A DNA stretch of 64,000 nucleotides, from contig NC_007912.1 in the NCBI RefSeq assembly GCF_000013665.1, positions 930,001 through 994,000 of the forward strand. The letters are read 5' to 3'. Shown here in pieces: positions 16,996-27,537 of the stretch (the first letter of the stretch is position 1; every line of letters starts with the position of its first letter). Source of the stretch: Saccharophagus degradans 2-40. GTDB taxonomy: Bacteria > Pseudomonadota > Gammaproteobacteria > Pseudomonadales > Cellvibrionaceae. Position numbers and translations under genes: made by a program. A model generated the notes under the pieces. It saw only the letters and a program-made list of their open reading frames with translations, was not told the origin of the DNA and did not search any database.

Positions 16996-18918
16996 CTATT
17001 GAGATTTTCTTACACGTAAATACCACTCAGATAACAAGCGCACTTGCTTCTCTGTGTAGCCGCGCTCTACCATGCGCGCTACGAAATCCTGATGTTTCTT
17101 TTTATCTTCTTTAGACGATTTAGTGTTGAAAGAAATAACAGGTAGTAAGTCTTCGGTGTTGGAGAACATTTTTTTCTCGATAACCGAACGCAGTTTTTCG
17201 TAGCTGCTCCACATGGGGTTTTTGCCCGCGTTGTTGGCGCGTGCTCGCAGTACAAAATTAACAATTTCGTTACGGAAATCTTTCGGGTTACTAATACCTG
17301 CAGGCTTTTCTATTTTTTCTAGCTCTTCGTTTAGCGAAGCACGATTAAATAGTTCGCCTGTTTCTGGGTCGCGGTACTCTTGGTCTTGTATCCAGAAATC
17401 GGCATAGGTAACGTAACGGTCAAAAATGTTTTGGCCGTATTCCGCATAGGATTCCAAGTAAGCGGTTTGAATTTCTTTACCAATAAATTCTACATAGCGC
17501 GGTGCTAAGAATTCTTTAATAAAGCGCAAGTAGCGGTCGCGCACTTCTTCTTGGTATTGCTCCTGTTCAATTTGTTGCTCTATTACATACAGCAAGTGAA
17601 CGGGGTTGGCTGCAATTTCGGTGGTGTCGAAATTGAATACCTTCGATAGAATTTTAAAAGCAAAGCGTGTGGATAAACCATTCATGCCTTCATCAACACC
17701 CGCGGCATCGCGATACTCTTGCAGCGATTTGGCTTTGGGGTCGGTATCTTTTAAATTTTGACCGTCGTAGATGCGCATTTTGGAATAAATGCTGGAGTTC
17801 TCTGGCTCTTTAATGCGCGATAGCACCGCAAATTGCGCCAGCATTGAGAGTGTGTCGGGTGCACAAGGCGCACGGTTGAGCGAGCTGTTTTGCAGTAGTT
17901 TTTCGTAAATGTGTATTTCTTCAGAAACGCGCAAACAGTAGGGTACTTTAACAATGTATACCCTATCGATAAATGCCTCGTTGTTTTTGTTGTTTTTAAA
18001 GGTTTGCCATTCGGCTTCGTTAGAGTGAGCCAAAATTACGCCGTCGAAAGGAATAGCGCCTAACCCTTCGGTACTGTTGAAGTTGCCCTCTTGGGTGGCG
18101 GTTAACAGTGGGTGCAGTACTTTAATGGGGGCCTTGAACATCTCCACAAATTCCATAATGCCTTGGTTGGAGCGGCACAGGCCACCAGAAAAGCTGTAGG
18201 CATCGGGGTCGTTTTGTGGGTAATCTTCGAGTTTACGTATGTCTACCTTGCCCACCAAAGATGAAATGTCTTGGTTGTTTTCGTCGCCGGGCTCGGTTTT
18301 GGAAACGGCAATTTGATCGAGCACCGATGGGTGCTTTTTAACAACGCGGAATTTGCTGATATCGCCGCCGAACTCGTGCAGGCGCTTGGCCGCCCAAGGC
18401 GACATAATGGTTTTTACGTAGCGGTTGGGTATGCCGTAATCTTCTTTAAGAATGGTACCGTCTTCTTCTGGGTCGAACAGCCCTAGGGGCGATTCAAACA
18501 CAGGTGAACCTTTTAGATAATAGATAGGGCGCTTTTCGATAAGCGATTTTAATTTTTCTGCCAGCGACGATTTACCGCCACCAACGGGGCCAAGCAAGTA
18601 CAAGATTTGTTTGTTTTCTTCGAGGCCTTGGGCGGCGTGTTTGAAGTAGCTCACAATTTGTTCTATGGCTTCTTCCATGCCGTAGAAGTCTTCGAAGGAC
18701 TTGTAGCGCTTGATTACTTTGTTAGAAAAAATGCGACTAAGCCTTGGGTCGCTGGCGGTATCCACCAGCTCTGGCTCGCCGATGGCTTCGAGTATGCGTT
18801 CGGCGGCGGATGCATAAACAGAAGGGTCAGTTTTGCAGAGATCCAAATACTCTTGGATGCTCATTTCTTCTTCTTGCGTGGTTTCGTATCGTTCTTGGAA
18901 ATGACTAAAGATTGTCAT
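16996..18918 (-). CDS. prkA: PrkA serine protein kinase (YeaG)
   Basis: 640-residue PrkA/YeaG protein: an N-terminal AAA-type ATPase core with P-loop GPVGGGKS at 110-117 and a C-terminal kinase-like domain. It phosphorylates targets in nitrogen-starvation and stationary-phase stress; AAA-linked protease activity has also been reported for the Bacillus protein. Conserved blocks include YLKGSPVFESPLGLFDPEEDG, YSFSGGLCRSNQGIMEFVEMFK, LTATQEGNF, HSNEAEW and RVYIVKVPYCLRVSEE. It is the first gene of the operon with yeaH and ycgB, as in E. coli and Pseudomonas. Confidence 0.97.
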   Translation of the reverse strand: MTIFSHFQERYETTQEEEMSIQEYLDLCKTDPSVYASAAERILEAIGEPELVDTASDPRLSRIFSNKVIKRYKSFEDFYGMEEAIEQIVSYFKHAAQGLEENKQILYLLGPVGGGKSSLAEKLKSLIEKRPIYYLKGSPVFESPLGLFDPEEDGTILKEDYGIPNRYVKTIMSPWAAKRLHEFGGDISKFRVVKKHPSVLDQIAVSKTEPGDENNQDISSLVGKVDIRKLEDYPQNDPDAYSFSGGLCRSNQGIMEFVEMFKAPIKVLHPLLTATQEGNFNSTEGLGAIPFDGVILAHSNEAEWQTFKNNKNNEAFIDRVYIVKVPYCLRVSEEIHIYEKLLQNSSLNRAPCAPDTLSMLAQFAVLSRIKEPENSSIYSKMRIYDGQNLKDTDPKAKSLQEYRDAAGVDEGMNGLSTRFAFKILSKVFNFDTTEIAANPVHLLYVIEQQIEQEQYQEEVRDRYLRFIKEFLAPRYVEFIGKEIQTAYLESYAEYGQNIFDRYVTYADFWIQDQEYRDPETGELFNRASLNEELEKIEKPAGISNPKDFRNEIVNFVLRARANNAGKNPMWSSYEKLRSVIEKKMFSNTEDLLPVISFNTKSSKEDKKKHQDFVARMVERGYTEKQVRLLSEWYLRVRKSQ

Positions 18919-19240
18919 TGTCAGCCTCCTAATCGAACTTGTTACGCTGCTATGAGTGTGCGGTTATTTATATATACGTGCCTTTTTTAATTTTCGGCTA
19001 ATACATAAAGAAGTAGTTACTTTAAGCATAGTCGTTAGATTCTTGTCTTGGGTTTTAATTCAGCGTCGAATGTAAAAATTTGTGTCGTAATTTTGTCGCA
19101 ATCGCGGCGCCATGAATGATCATTCAAAAAATGCGCCACTCGCTGGGTAAATTTAGGTAAATGTGTAACTGCCGTTACTTTGTAATCTATTTATGTGATA
19201 ATTCGCGCCTTAATGAACAGCCAAATTAAGGGCAGGGTTT
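18919..19240. other. Divergent prkA/galE intergenic region
   Basis: About 320 bp of AT-rich sequence without a credible gene. It must hold the prkA promoter (minus) and the galE promoter (plus). I find no match strong enough to place either, and no riboswitch. An AGGG Shine-Dalgarno lies shortly before galE. Confidence 0.4.
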
Positions 19241-20260
19241 ATGACAGTTTTAGTGACGGGTGGCGCGGGCTATATTGGCAGCCACACATGCATAGAATTA
19301 ATTGAAGCGGGCTTCGATGTAGTGGTTGTGGATAACCTGCGCAACTCTAAATCTGAGTCTTTGAAGCGTGTAGAAAAAATAGTGGGTAAAACCATACCGT
19401 TTCACAAAGTAGATATTTGCGATAAAGCGGCGCTAAGCGACGTATTCGCTAGCTATAAGGTGTCGTCTGTTATTCACTTTGCGGGTTTGAAGGCTGTGGG
19501 TGAATCCTGCGAGATGCCACTAGAGTATTACCGCAATAACGTGGGCGGCACGGTAACCTTGTGCGAAGTGATGGATGAGCACAGCGTACACAATTTGTTG
19601 TTTAGCTCGTCGGCCACCGTATATGGCGACCCCGCAAGCGTGCCTATTTTAGAGAGCTTTCCCACAGGTGCTACCAACCCATACGGCCGCAGTAAGTTGA
19701 TCGTAGAAGAAATATTGCGCGACGTATGCAAAATACCCAACAGCAATTGGCGCATAAGTTTGCTGCGCTACTTTAACCCAATTGGTGCACACATAAGTGG
19801 CACAATTGGCGAAGACCCGCAGGGTATACCTAACAACCTATTGCCTTATGTGGCGCAGGTAGCCGTGGGTAAATTGCCTAAGTTAGGCGTATTTGGCAGC
19901 GATTACGATACGGTAGATGGCACCGGCGTGCGCGATTACATTCACGTAGTAGACCTAGCCAAGGGCCATGTTAAAGCCCTGCAAAAGCTAGAGAAAAGCG
20001 AGCCTGCAGCCTACACCTATAACCTTGGTACTGGTCAGGGTTACAGCGTATTACAAGTGGTTGAAGCGTTTGAAAAAGCGAGCGGTAAGAAAGTACCTTA
20101 CGAATTAAAACCCCGTCGGCCTGGCGATATAGCTGAGTGTTACGCCGACCCTGCGTTGGCGGCATCGGAACTGGGCTGGAAAGCAGAGTTTGGTATTGAG
20201 CGCATGGTGGAAGACACCTGGCGCTGGCAGTCTTCGAACCCACAGGGCTACGAAGGCTAG
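19241..20260 (+). CDS. galE: UDP-glucose 4-epimerase
   Basis: 339-residue extended SDR that interconverts UDP-glucose and UDP-galactose with bound NAD, feeding galactose use and surface polysaccharides. It has the nucleotide motif GGAGYIGSH (7-15), the active-site Ser region [10 protein letters not shown], and the catalytic YGRSK (Tyr148, Lys152). [27 protein letters not shown] and [13 protein letters not shown] complete the GalE signature. Length matches E. coli GalE (338). It is a single gene inserted between prkA and the apaH group. Confidence 0.97.
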   Translation: MTVLVTGGAGYIGSHTCIELIEAGFDVVVVDNLRNSKSESLKRVEKIVGKTIPFHKVDICDKAALSDVFASYKVSSVIHFAGLKAVGESCEMPLEYYRNNVGGTVTLCEVMDEHSVHNLLFSSSATVYGDPASVPILESFPTGATNPYGRSKLIVEEILRDVCKIPNSNWRISLLRYFNPIGAHISGTIGEDPQGIPNNLLPYVAQVAVGKLPKLGVFGSDYDTVDGTGVRDYIHVVDLAKGHVKALQKLEKSEPAAYTYNLGTGQGYSVLQVVEAFEKASGKKVPYELKPRRPGDIAECYADPALAASELGWKAEFGIERMVEDTWRWQSSNPQGYEG

Positions 20261-20269
20261 TTTGGAGCG

Positions 20270-20312
20270 AGTTACTAATCGCTAGTTGCTAGTGTTTAAC
20301 TGCTAGCGGTTA
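20270..20312. repeat. CTAGCGGTTA-type short repeats
   Basis: Units such as CTAATCGCTAG, TTGCTAGTG, TTTAACTGCTAG and CGGTTAG lie between the convergent galE and apaH genes. They resemble the clusters near 8830, 35401 and 60783. Confidence 0.4.
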
Positions 20313-20319
20313 GGGTTTG

Positions 20320-21135
20320 TTAACAAGGGCAATCTACCGCAAAAAATTGACCATCCTCAAGGCGCATCATAGTAAGGGCGCCGCCCCATACGCAGCCGGT
20401 ATCTAGCCCTATAAATTGTTTGCTGCGTGTTTCTCCCATTAATGCCGCCCAGTGGCCAAATAATATTTTGGTGTTGCCCCACTTGTTGTGTTTGTGGGTG
20501 TACCAAGGCGCAAAACCTGTTGGTGGAAGGCTGGGGGCGTTTTTAGTTTGCAGTTCTAGCTTGCCGGTTGGGCTGCAAAAGCGCATGCGCGTAAGGTAGT
20601 TAGTAATTAGGCGCAGGCGCGCTGTACCTTCTAGCGATGGCTGCCACACATCGGGCTGGTTGCCGTACATATCTACAAAAAATGCCGCTGCCGTTTGGGT
20701 GGTGCTAAGTGCTTGCTCTACTTCTAAAGCGTAATTCAGCGCGTTTTCGATACTCCAAATAGGCGGAATACCGGCGTGCACTAGTACGGCGTCGAATTCG
20801 GCATCGTAGTGCAATAAAGGTTGCGCTTGCAGCCACTCTAACAGTTCGTCGCTGTCTTTGGCGGTGAGTATGGGGGCGAGGGTATCTTTGGGGTTAAGCG
20901 TGCGCACGCCGTATGCGTGAGCTAAAAGGTGTAGGTCGTGGTTGCCAAGCACTAAGGTGGCGCTGGGGCCAAGTTTTTTAATATAGCGCAGGCTTTTTAG
21001 GCTCTCTGGGCCGCGATTAACCAAATCGCCGGCTACCCAGAGGTGGTCGTTATCTGCATTAAATTTTACTTTTTTCAGTAAGAGTTTTAATGCGCGATAA
21101 CAACCCTGTATATCGCCAACAGCGTAGGTAGCCAC
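20320..21135 (-). CDS. apaH: Diadenosine tetraphosphatase
   Basis: 271-residue symmetrical Ap4A hydrolase (two ADP from Ap4A), also known to remove Np4 caps from RNA. It belongs to the metallophosphatase family with [21 protein letters not shown] and LGNHDLHLL, then the family segments [19 protein letters not shown] and [10 protein letters not shown]. Length equals the usual 270-280. It is the last gene of the lptD-surA-pdxA-ksgA-apaG-apaH unit. Confidence 0.97.
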
Positions 21136-21161
21136 AATGAATTCCTAATGGTGAAGAGTGC

Positions 21162-21533
21162 CTAGTGTAATAAAGAGGGCTTCACTAATGCAAAGGCGGG
21201 AATGGTTGCGTTAAAGGTTTCGCCGCCTTCCCCCTGCATTTCGTAGTGGCCTTCCATTGTGCCGGTAGGTGTTTGCAATACCGCGCCGCTGGTGTAGGTA
21301 TAGCTTTCGCTCGGTGCGAGGTGCGGTTGTTCACCTACCACGCCTATCCCCTGTACTTCTTGTATTTGGCTGTTTGCATCCACTATGCGCCAGTAGCGGC
21401 CAACGAGCTGTGCGGGTTGGTCGCCTTGGTTGGTAATTGTAATGGTGTAGGCGAACACGTATTTATTTTCCGCTGGGCGGGACTGTTCGCTAAGGTATTT
21501 GGTTTTTACTTCTATATTTATTGCGTGTGGCAT
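21162..21533 (-). CDS. apaG: ApaG (Co2+/Mg2+ efflux-linked) protein
   Basis: 123-residue ApaG with the single fibronectin-like beta sandwich of its family: YTITITNQGDQPAQLVGRYWRIVD, then VQGIGVVGEQPHLAPSESYTYTSGAVL and a GHYEMQGEGGETFNATIPAF tail. E. coli ApaG has 125 residues. Mutants elsewhere have altered cobalt/magnesium sensitivity, but the biochemical role is unknown. It starts 7 bp after ksgA and precedes apaH by 26 bp, the standard order. Confidence 0.96.
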   Translation of the reverse strand: MPHAINIEVKTKYLSEQSRPAENKYVFAYTITITNQGDQPAQLVGRYWRIVDANSQIQEVQGIGVVGEQPHLAPSESYTYTSGAVLQTPTGTMEGHYEMQGEGGETFNATIPAFALVKPSLLH

Positions 21534-21540
21534 AGTTGCT

Positions 21541-22347
21541 CTAGGGCCAAAGGGTGTTGCTTAGATTAACATATTCTTCGAGGGATAAACTCTCTGCGCG
21601 ACGGGTTAGGTCTATATCTAACGCTTCTAAATCTAGCTCTTCGTCTAAATTTTTAAGGTTGTTGCGCAGTGTTTTGCGGCGCTGGGCAAAAGCTGTTTTT
21701 ACCAGCTTGGCGAGTTTATCTGGGTGGGCCGCTACAAACGGCTGGGTGCGGTAAGGCGTAAGGCGCACTATGGCCGAGTCTACCTTGGGCCTTGGGTTAA
21801 AGCATTCTGGCGGCACTTCAAATAGGTTTTCTACTTGGCATACGTACTGGGTCATTACGCTTAAGCGCCCGTAGTTTTTATCCCCTGGGCCTGCCGCTAG
21901 GCGCAACACCACTTCTTTTTGCAGCATAAAGTGCATATCGGCTATGAGTTCGCCAAAGCTAAGCAAGTGAAAAATAAGCGGGGTGGAAATGTTGTAGGGC
22001 AGGTTGCCCACAACGCGCAGGGGCCGCTCTGGGGTTGCGAGTTGGCCGAAATCGAATTTAAGTGCATCGGTTTGATGAATGCGAAAATCGTTATAAATGG
22101 CAAATTGGGCAAGCAAAATAGGGATCAAGTCGCGGTCTAGCTCCACCACCTGCATACTGGGGCACGACTCGATAAGTTGCGCGGTAATGGCGCCTTTACC
22201 CGGGCCAATTTCAACTAGGTTGTCGGACGCTTTAGGGCCTATCGAGCGCACAATGGCGTTGATAATGCCTTGATCTTCTAAAAAGTTTTGCCCAAACCGT
22301 TTGCGGGCGCGGTGGCCCTGCATTGGGTCGGTGTTTTTGTTCTTCAT
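21541..22347 (-). CDS. rsmA: 16S rRNA (A1518/A1519-N6)-dimethyltransferase
   Basis: 268-residue KsgA/RsmA, the SAM-dependent enzyme that dimethylates two adjacent adenosines near the 3' end of 16S rRNA and acts as a late 30S assembly check. The N-terminus has KRFGQNFLEDQ, the SAM motif EIGPGKGAIT, a VVELDRDL acidic residue, and the catalytic NLPYNIS. The C-terminal helical domain (FAQRRKTLRNNL) is complete. It sits 3 bp after pdxA. Confidence 0.98.
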   Translation of the reverse strand: MKNKNTDPMQGHRARKRFGQNFLEDQGIINAIVRSIGPKASDNLVEIGPGKGAITAQLIESCPSMQVVELDRDLIPILLAQFAIYNDFRIHQTDALKFDFGQLATPERPLRVVGNLPYNISTPLIFHLLSFGELIADMHFMLQKEVVLRLAAGPGDKNYGRLSVMTQYVCQVENLFEVPPECFNPRPKVDSAIVRLTPYRTQPFVAAHPDKLAKLVKTAFAQRRKTLRNNLKNLDEELDLEALDIDLTRRAESLSLEEYVNLSNTLWP

Positions 22348-22350
22348 GGG

Positions 22351-23358
22351 TTATCCGGCAATTTCGTTAATGGATGCCTGCTGCATCGCAAGGTTTTGAG
22401 CGTAGCCCAAGGCTACCTGTAGGCTGCCTATGTTGGCTTTGCCTGTGCCCGCTAGGTCTAGCGCTGTGCCGTGATCTACCGATGTACGTATAAACGGAAG
22501 CCCAAGGGTAATATTTACCGCGTTGCCAAACCCTTTGTATTTAAGCACGGGTAAGCCTTGGTCGTGGTACATGGCCAGTACGGCGTCGGCATCACTTAAG
22601 TATTTGGGGTTGAATAGGGTATCTGCCGGTAGCGGGCCAACTAGGTTGTGGCCGCGTGCGCGAAACTGCTCTAGTACCGGAATAATAGTATCTATTTCTT
22701 CCATGCCCAAATGCCCGCCTTCGCCCGCGTGGGGGTTAAGCCCGCACACCAGTACTCGCGGCTGGCTAAGGCCAAACTTTAGCTGTAAATCGGCCAGTAA
22801 TATATTCAGGGTTTCGGTAAGGCTTGCGGTGGTAATGGCTGCGGACACATCTTTTAGGGGTAAGTGCGTAGTTGCTAACGCTACCCTCAAGCCCTCGGTT
22901 GCCAGCATCATTACTACGCGAGGTGTGTTGCTGTTATCGGCAAAATACTCGGTGTGGCCAGAGAAGTTAATACCCGCTTCGTTAATCACGCTTTTCTGCA
23001 CAGGCCCTGTTACAACGGCAGCAAACTCGCCGCTTAAGCAGCCTTCGGTGGCTTGCTTTAGGGTTTCTATTACGTAGGCTGCGTTGGTGCTATCTAGTGT
23101 GCCGGCTTCGCACGGCGCGCCAAGGGGGATGGGCATTACAGATATATGTTGTGCGCTAGTGGTAACTGCGCTGCCTTGTATGTAAGTGCTTACTGTTAGT
23201 GGCAGGCCTAGTAATTTGGCTCTGTCTTTAAGTAATTGTGGGTCGCACAGGGCTACTAGGGGGTAATCGCGGGCTTGTTGGGCAGCCATAACCGTAAGGT
23301 CTGGGCCTATCCCGGCGGGTTCGCCGGGAGTGAGTGCAATAATGGCGGGGTGAGACAA
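22351..23358 (-). CDS. pdxA: 4-hydroxythreonine-4-phosphate dehydrogenase
   Basis: About 335-residue PdxA, which oxidises 4-phosphohydroxy-L-threonine in pyridoxal phosphate synthesis. It has [14 protein letters not shown] at the start, GHTEYFA with a metal-binding His, [25 protein letters not shown] and [19 protein letters not shown] choose the TTG at 23358: it lies just after the surA stop, has AAGG upstream, and gives the family N-terminus and length (E. coli 329). A start at 23436 would add 26 residues and overlap surA by 68 bp. Confidence 0.94.
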   Translation of the reverse strand: MSHPAIIALTPGEPAGIGPDLTVMAAQQARDYPLVALCDPQLLKDRAKLLGLPLTVSTYIQGSAVTTSAQHISVMPIPLGAPCEAGTLDSTNAAYVIETLKQATEGCLSGEFAAVVTGPVQKSVINEAGINFSGHTEYFADNSNTPRVVMMLATEGLRVALATTHLPLKDVSAAITTASLTETLNILLADLQLKFGLSQPRVLVCGLNPHAGEGGHLGMEEIDTIIPVLEQFRARGHNLVGPLPADTLFNPKYLSDADAVLAMYHDQGLPVLKYKGFGNAVNITLGLPFIRTSVDHGTALDLAGTGKANIGSLQVALGYAQNLAMQQASINEIAG

Positions 23359-23368
23359 AGTGTTCGCC

Positions 23369-24670
23369 TTAAATCTTAATGTCGATAAATGCTTCGTCGC
23401 GCAATTCCTGTAACCAGATTTGAGTTTCGTCTTCAAAGCGACGGCTCATAATCATGTTGCGTGCTTTTTGACGCAGCGCTTCTTGGGTCATGTCTTCTTC
23501 GCGGCGTTCTTCTACTTTCATAATGTGCCAGCCAAAGCGGCTTTTGAACGGCTGGCTAATTTCGCCTTCTTTGGTTTCGGCCATGGTCTTTTCGAACGCG
23601 GGTACGAAAGTGCCGGGTGTTGCCCAACCTAGGTCACCGCCAGACATGCGCGAGCCAATATCTTCGGAGTGGGTTTTGGCCAGCTCTGCGAAATCGGCGC
23701 CGTCTAGAATTTGCTGACGGATATCCTTCAATTTAGCTTCTGCTTTAGCGTCGTTTAATATTTCTGATGTTTTAACCAATATGTGGCGCGCGCGGGTTTG
23801 ATTAACTATTTGCTTTTGGCCGCCGCGGCTTTCGTACAACTTAATAATATGAAAACCCGCTTGGCTACGCGTGGGCTTAGTTACGTCGCCGTTATTTAGC
23901 GAAGGTAAAAGCTCGGCAAATAAGGTGGGTAGTTCGGCAGATTTACGCCAGCCCAAATCGCCGCCTTGCAGTGCAGATGGGCCGTTTGACTCGGCAATGG
24001 CTACTTCTGCGAAGTTGGCACCGGCTTTGAGTTTTTCGTATAAGGCGTTGGCTTTTTCTTCTGCTTCTACAATGGCTTCACTGCTTGGAGAAGAGGGTAG
24101 TGCAACCAAGATGTGGCCTAGGTGGTAGTCGGGCGACACCCAAAATTGCGCGTCGGCAGATTTTAAGAAGTTATCGACTTCCTGCTCGGAAATACGAATA
24201 CGACGGCTTACTAAGCCTTCTGTAATAGAGCGCATGGTGAGCTGGCGGCGAATGCTGGCGCGGAATTCATTAATACTCACGCCCTCGGAAGCCAGTTGTT
24301 GTACAAACTGCTGCTCGGTCATTTGTGCATTTTGGATAATATTGCCGATAGAAGCGTTTACTTCTTGGTCGGAAACCTGCACGCCGTAGCGATCTGCCAT
24401 TTCGAGCTGTAGGGTTTCGGAGATAAGCTGGTCGATAATTTGTTTGTTGAGGATATCGGCCTCAGGCAGGCGCATGCCCGCTGCTTGGCTGCGCACTTGC
24501 ACATCTTGCACGCGGCTATCTAGCTCGGTTTGAGTGATAGCGCGGTTGTCTACCACCGCGACCACGCGATCTAGCGGCACCACCTCGGCAGAGGTAAAGC
24601 TGGCGGCACCGGTAAAGGCGATGGCTGTAAATGTGGCGATAGTTGTTTTAATTATTTGCATGTTACTCAC
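23369..24670 (-). CDS. surA: Periplasmic chaperone / peptidyl-prolyl isomerase SurA
   Basis: 433-residue periplasmic chaperone that escorts outer-membrane beta-barrel proteins such as LptD to the Bam complex. It has a signal peptide ending near SFTSAEV, an N-terminal chaperone region (residues 30-170), and two parvulin PPIC domains, each with a LGHILV or ARHILV strand and a GGDLGW motif (about 175-280 and 288-390). The GTG at 24670 overlaps the lptD stop (GTGA); an ATG at 24661 is also possible. Linkage to lptD is conserved and functional. Confidence 0.97.
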   Translation of the reverse strand: MSNMQIIKTTIATFTAIAFTGAASFTSAEVVPLDRVVAVVDNRAITQTELDSRVQDVQVRSQAAGMRLPEADILNKQIIDQLISETLQLEMADRYGVQVSDQEVNASIGNIIQNAQMTEQQFVQQLASEGVSINEFRASIRRQLTMRSITEGLVSRRIRISEQEVDNFLKSADAQFWVSPDYHLGHILVALPSSPSSEAIVEAEEKANALYEKLKAGANFAEVAIAESNGPSALQGGDLGWRKSAELPTLFAELLPSLNNGDVTKPTRSQAGFHIIKLYESRGGQKQIVNQTRARHILVKTSEILNDAKAEAKLKDIRQQILDGADFAELAKTHSEDIGSRMSGGDLGWATPGTFVPAFEKTMAETKEGEISQPFKSRFGWHIMKVEERREEDMTQEALRQKARNMIMSRRFEDETQIWLQELRDEAFIDIKI

Positions 24671-27249
24671 TGTTTGTTGCGACGTTCCCGCTCCTGATAC
24701 CCGCGAATACTGTCTTCTAAAATACTGTTAACCTTGGCGCCAGAGCCGCCTAAGCCTTTGAAATGCACTTCAAAGAATACGCCTTGGTCGTGTTCTAGGT
24801 CGTGATTGTCTGTTAGGGACGCTATATTACTGTCCAGCCACTTTCGCGCCAAGAGGCGCACACGATAGCAGCAATCGTTATATTCGAACCCTAAAAAGGT
24901 CTCGAGTTCCTGTGCTTGGGTAAAGTCGTAGTTATACCGGCCCATTAAACTCCACTGTTTGTTAATGGGGGTAACGAACGACAGGTCTACTTGGTCTATA
25001 TCTGTGGCCTCGGTGGTGCCTGCGGCTATCGACGATTGGCGGTAGTCGCGCACGTAAGAGTACGACAGGTTGGCCAGTGTACTTAAGTCTTGGGAATGGT
25101 AATACACCCCAGAGCTTGCGCGGGTGATTTCTGCCGCTTCGGTGTCGTATATAGAGTTGACGTAAAAGCGCGAGAGCGGGCCAAGCATTACCGATACATC
25201 GGCTGCCAGCTCAGAGGTTTGACCTGTGTTTAGCTCTTCGCCATTTAAGCCTACGCGGCGGTCGGCGTTGTGGAACACCTGACCAATACTGGCGCTAAAC
25301 AATTCGCGGCCACTGTTGTTGCTGTACCAGCGCGAGGTTAAACCCACGGTAGTTTGGTTGGCATCGTCTAGTCTGTCGCGCCCGCCAAAGCGGCTATCGC
25401 GGAATAGCTGGCTATACGAAAAGGTGCGTATAGAGGTATCAAAATTCACATTTTGACCGTCTGCGGTTACGGCGTACAGATCGCTGTGATCGGTATAGGC
25501 GCGATGCAGGTAATAAACACGCGGTTCGATGGTCTGCATAATGCTGCCACCGCGGTGCTCAAATATTACCGACATATCTATGCTGGCCTGCGCCGCCCCT
25601 AGGGTTGGGCTGCTTTCTGCACTGCTGGCTAAGCCGTCTGACTCGAGCTGGTACCCTAACGCCTTGTAGCCCACTTCTGGTTTGATAAAACCCCAGCGGC
25701 CGCGTATTGGCCAAGCTGCGCGGTAATCGGTACTTAACCGACTACCCGTTATTAAGGTGTCGCCATTGCGCCATTCGTTTGAGGGGTGATCAAACCTTAC
25801 CAGCTCGTTATCGAGTTTAAATTCAAACCCATTCACCGAGTAGTGGCCAATAGCGTTAAGCTGCGGCGCTCTGCGGTAGGGGGTATCGAGATCGTACAGC
25901 AGCACTTGGCGGTTTTGCGCCATGGCGCTTACTGTCCAGTGTTCGAACAGGTAGCCGAGCTCGGCGCGCTGATCTAAGTAGGATTGATTCTGCTCGCTAA
26001 ACGACGAGGCACCCAAATCGCGAAAGTAATCTTGATCGCTAACTTTGGTGAAGTCGATGGTTGAATACCAGCCGCCATTACTGGCGCTGCCGCCCTGCTG
26101 GCTGAGGTGGCCGAGCCAGCGGTTTTGGCCCGTGTAGGGGTGTGCTTGGCTCTCGGTAATGTCGCCGTTGGACACCAGCGTGTCTAAGTCTTTATCTTGC
26201 CCGCCGTCATCGTTGGGCAAATAGGCAATATTCGATTCGGTATAGAAGCTTTTATTTAAATGGCGGCCTTCTACTTCTAGCATAGCGCCGCGGCCAGAAA
26301 TAATGCGCGGCGTGATGGTGGCGTCGTAATTGGGGGCCATATTCCAATAGAAAGGCACCGCCGCATCTAGCCCGCCGTTGTCGCTGCTGCTAATAGATGG
26401 AAATAACAGGCCGGACTGGCGCTGATCGCCCAGAGGAAAGGCGATGTAAGGCACATACATGATCGGCACCTTACCCACTTTAAGGGTAATGTGTTTGCCG
26501 GTGCCTTGGCCTTTTTCGTTGTCTATTTTTATCTCGGCACCACCTAGGGACCAAGCGTTACTGCCCGGTTCGCAACTGGTAATGCTGCCGCCTTCCAGCA
26601 CGATACTGCTGTCGCTTGTTTGTCGAATGGCATCAGCCTGGCCGCGAATATGTTGGCCGTGCAATACAAATATGGCGTTTTCGAAGGACGCTTGGTTGCG
26701 CGTGGTGGACATGCTGGCCTTGTCGCCACGAATAAGTAGGCCCGGGTTGCGAATGGTTACGCCACCGGCCAGGCTTGCTTCTTCTGTTTCGCGGCTGTAG
26801 GTCATGGAGTCCGCTCGAATAGAGCGCGCCCCTTGAGAGATTTGCACGTTGCCGTCTAGCTGGGCTTTTTGTGAGCCTGTCAGCACCGAGTCGTCGGCCT
26901 CTACAATAAGAGGGGTGTTTTCGGGGCTAGGGGCATTGGTTTGGTCGCCCAGCGGGTCTATGTACATACCCGTGCAGCCCGGCAACAGAGCCGACTGGGC
27001 GGCGGGGGTAAGGTTTTCTGCAGAAACAAAGTCGTAGGCATTAGGCGCTTGCTGAATTTGGCTGCGGCCTATAGGTAGATTGGTTTCGCTGGAGTATTCG
27101 GCGCAATCCCACTGGTTGGAGTCGGCTTGCGGGTAGCATCGCAAATAGGTTTTGCCCAAACTTAAACTATTAGTAGGGGTATCATCAGCAAATGTGCTTG
27201 TTGCAATTGCGGAGCATACTGCAAGCAGTGAAAAATAGCGTTTTGTCAA
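24667..27249 (-). CDS. lptD: LPS-assembly protein LptD
   Basis: 860-residue outer-membrane protein that, with the lipoprotein LptE, places lipopolysaccharide in the outer leaflet. The signal peptide ends near TFADD. An OstA/LptA-like beta-jellyroll (about residues 110-250, with ADDSVLTGSQKAQLDGNVQ) is followed by a 26-strand barrel. Disulphide-forming cysteines are present: several N-terminal ones (Cys38, Cys49 and others) and the adjacent pair Cys793-Cys794, matching the E. coli CC pair. It is the first gene of the unit with surA and is divergent from amgK-murU. Confidence 0.97.
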   Translation of the reverse strand: MTKRYFSLLAVCSAIATSTFADDTPTNSLSLGKTYLRCYPQADSNQWDCAEYSSETNLPIGRSQIQQAPNAYDFVSAENLTPAAQSALLPGCTGMYIDPLGDQTNAPSPENTPLIVEADDSVLTGSQKAQLDGNVQISQGARSIRADSMTYSRETEEASLAGGVTIRNPGLLIRGDKASMSTTRNQASFENAIFVLHGQHIRGQADAIRQTSDSSIVLEGGSITSCEPGSNAWSLGGAEIKIDNEKGQGTGKHITLKVGKVPIMYVPYIAFPLGDQRQSGLLFPSISSSDNGGLDAAVPFYWNMAPNYDATITPRIISGRGAMLEVEGRHLNKSFYTESNIAYLPNDDGGQDKDLDTLVSNGDITESQAHPYTGQNRWLGHLSQQGGSASNGGWYSTIDFTKVSDQDYFRDLGASSFSEQNQSYLDQRAELGYLFEHWTVSAMAQNRQVLLYDLDTPYRRAPQLNAIGHYSVNGFEFKLDNELVRFDHPSNEWRNGDTLITGSRLSTDYRAAWPIRGRWGFIKPEVGYKALGYQLESDGLASSAESSPTLGAAQASIDMSVIFEHRGGSIMQTIEPRVYYLHRAYTDHSDLYAVTADGQNVNFDTSIRTFSYSQLFRDSRFGGRDRLDDANQTTVGLTSRWYSNNSGRELFSASIGQVFHNADRRVGLNGEELNTGQTSELAADVSVMLGPLSRFYVNSIYDTEAAEITRASSGVYYHSQDLSTLANLSYSYVRDYRQSSIAAGTTEATDIDQVDLSFVTPINKQWSLMGRYNYDFTQAQELETFLGFEYNDCCYRVRLLARKWLDSNIASLTDNHDLEHDQGVFFEVHFKGLGGSGAKVNSILEDSIRGYQERERRNKQ

Positions 27250-27537
27250 AATCTTCGGCTCGTGCGTTGGCGCAGAACTTGTGCGACAACTTAATTACAG
27301 TAAAAATGGCGGATTGATACGAGCGCATAATTGCGCCGCTATAAGTAGCTGTGAATTGTAGTCGACGATTCTAAACTGCCCGCGAACTGATTGCACCCGT
27401 CATGTGCGTTATTCCCTTTACCAACCCTAGAAAAATGCGATAAATAATGGTTTTTAGCGCAGTGTATTTATTCAATCGGCTAAACTGAATGTACTAGGTT
27501 TTATTGCGGCGAATAAAAACAGCTTTTAAGGAACGGC
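27250..27537. other. Divergent lptD/amgK intergenic region
   Basis: 288 bp holding the promoters of two divergent units (cell-envelope assembly and MurNAc recycling). A GGAA Shine-Dalgarno lies before amgK. I see no terminator, RNA gene or clear operator. Confidence 0.4.
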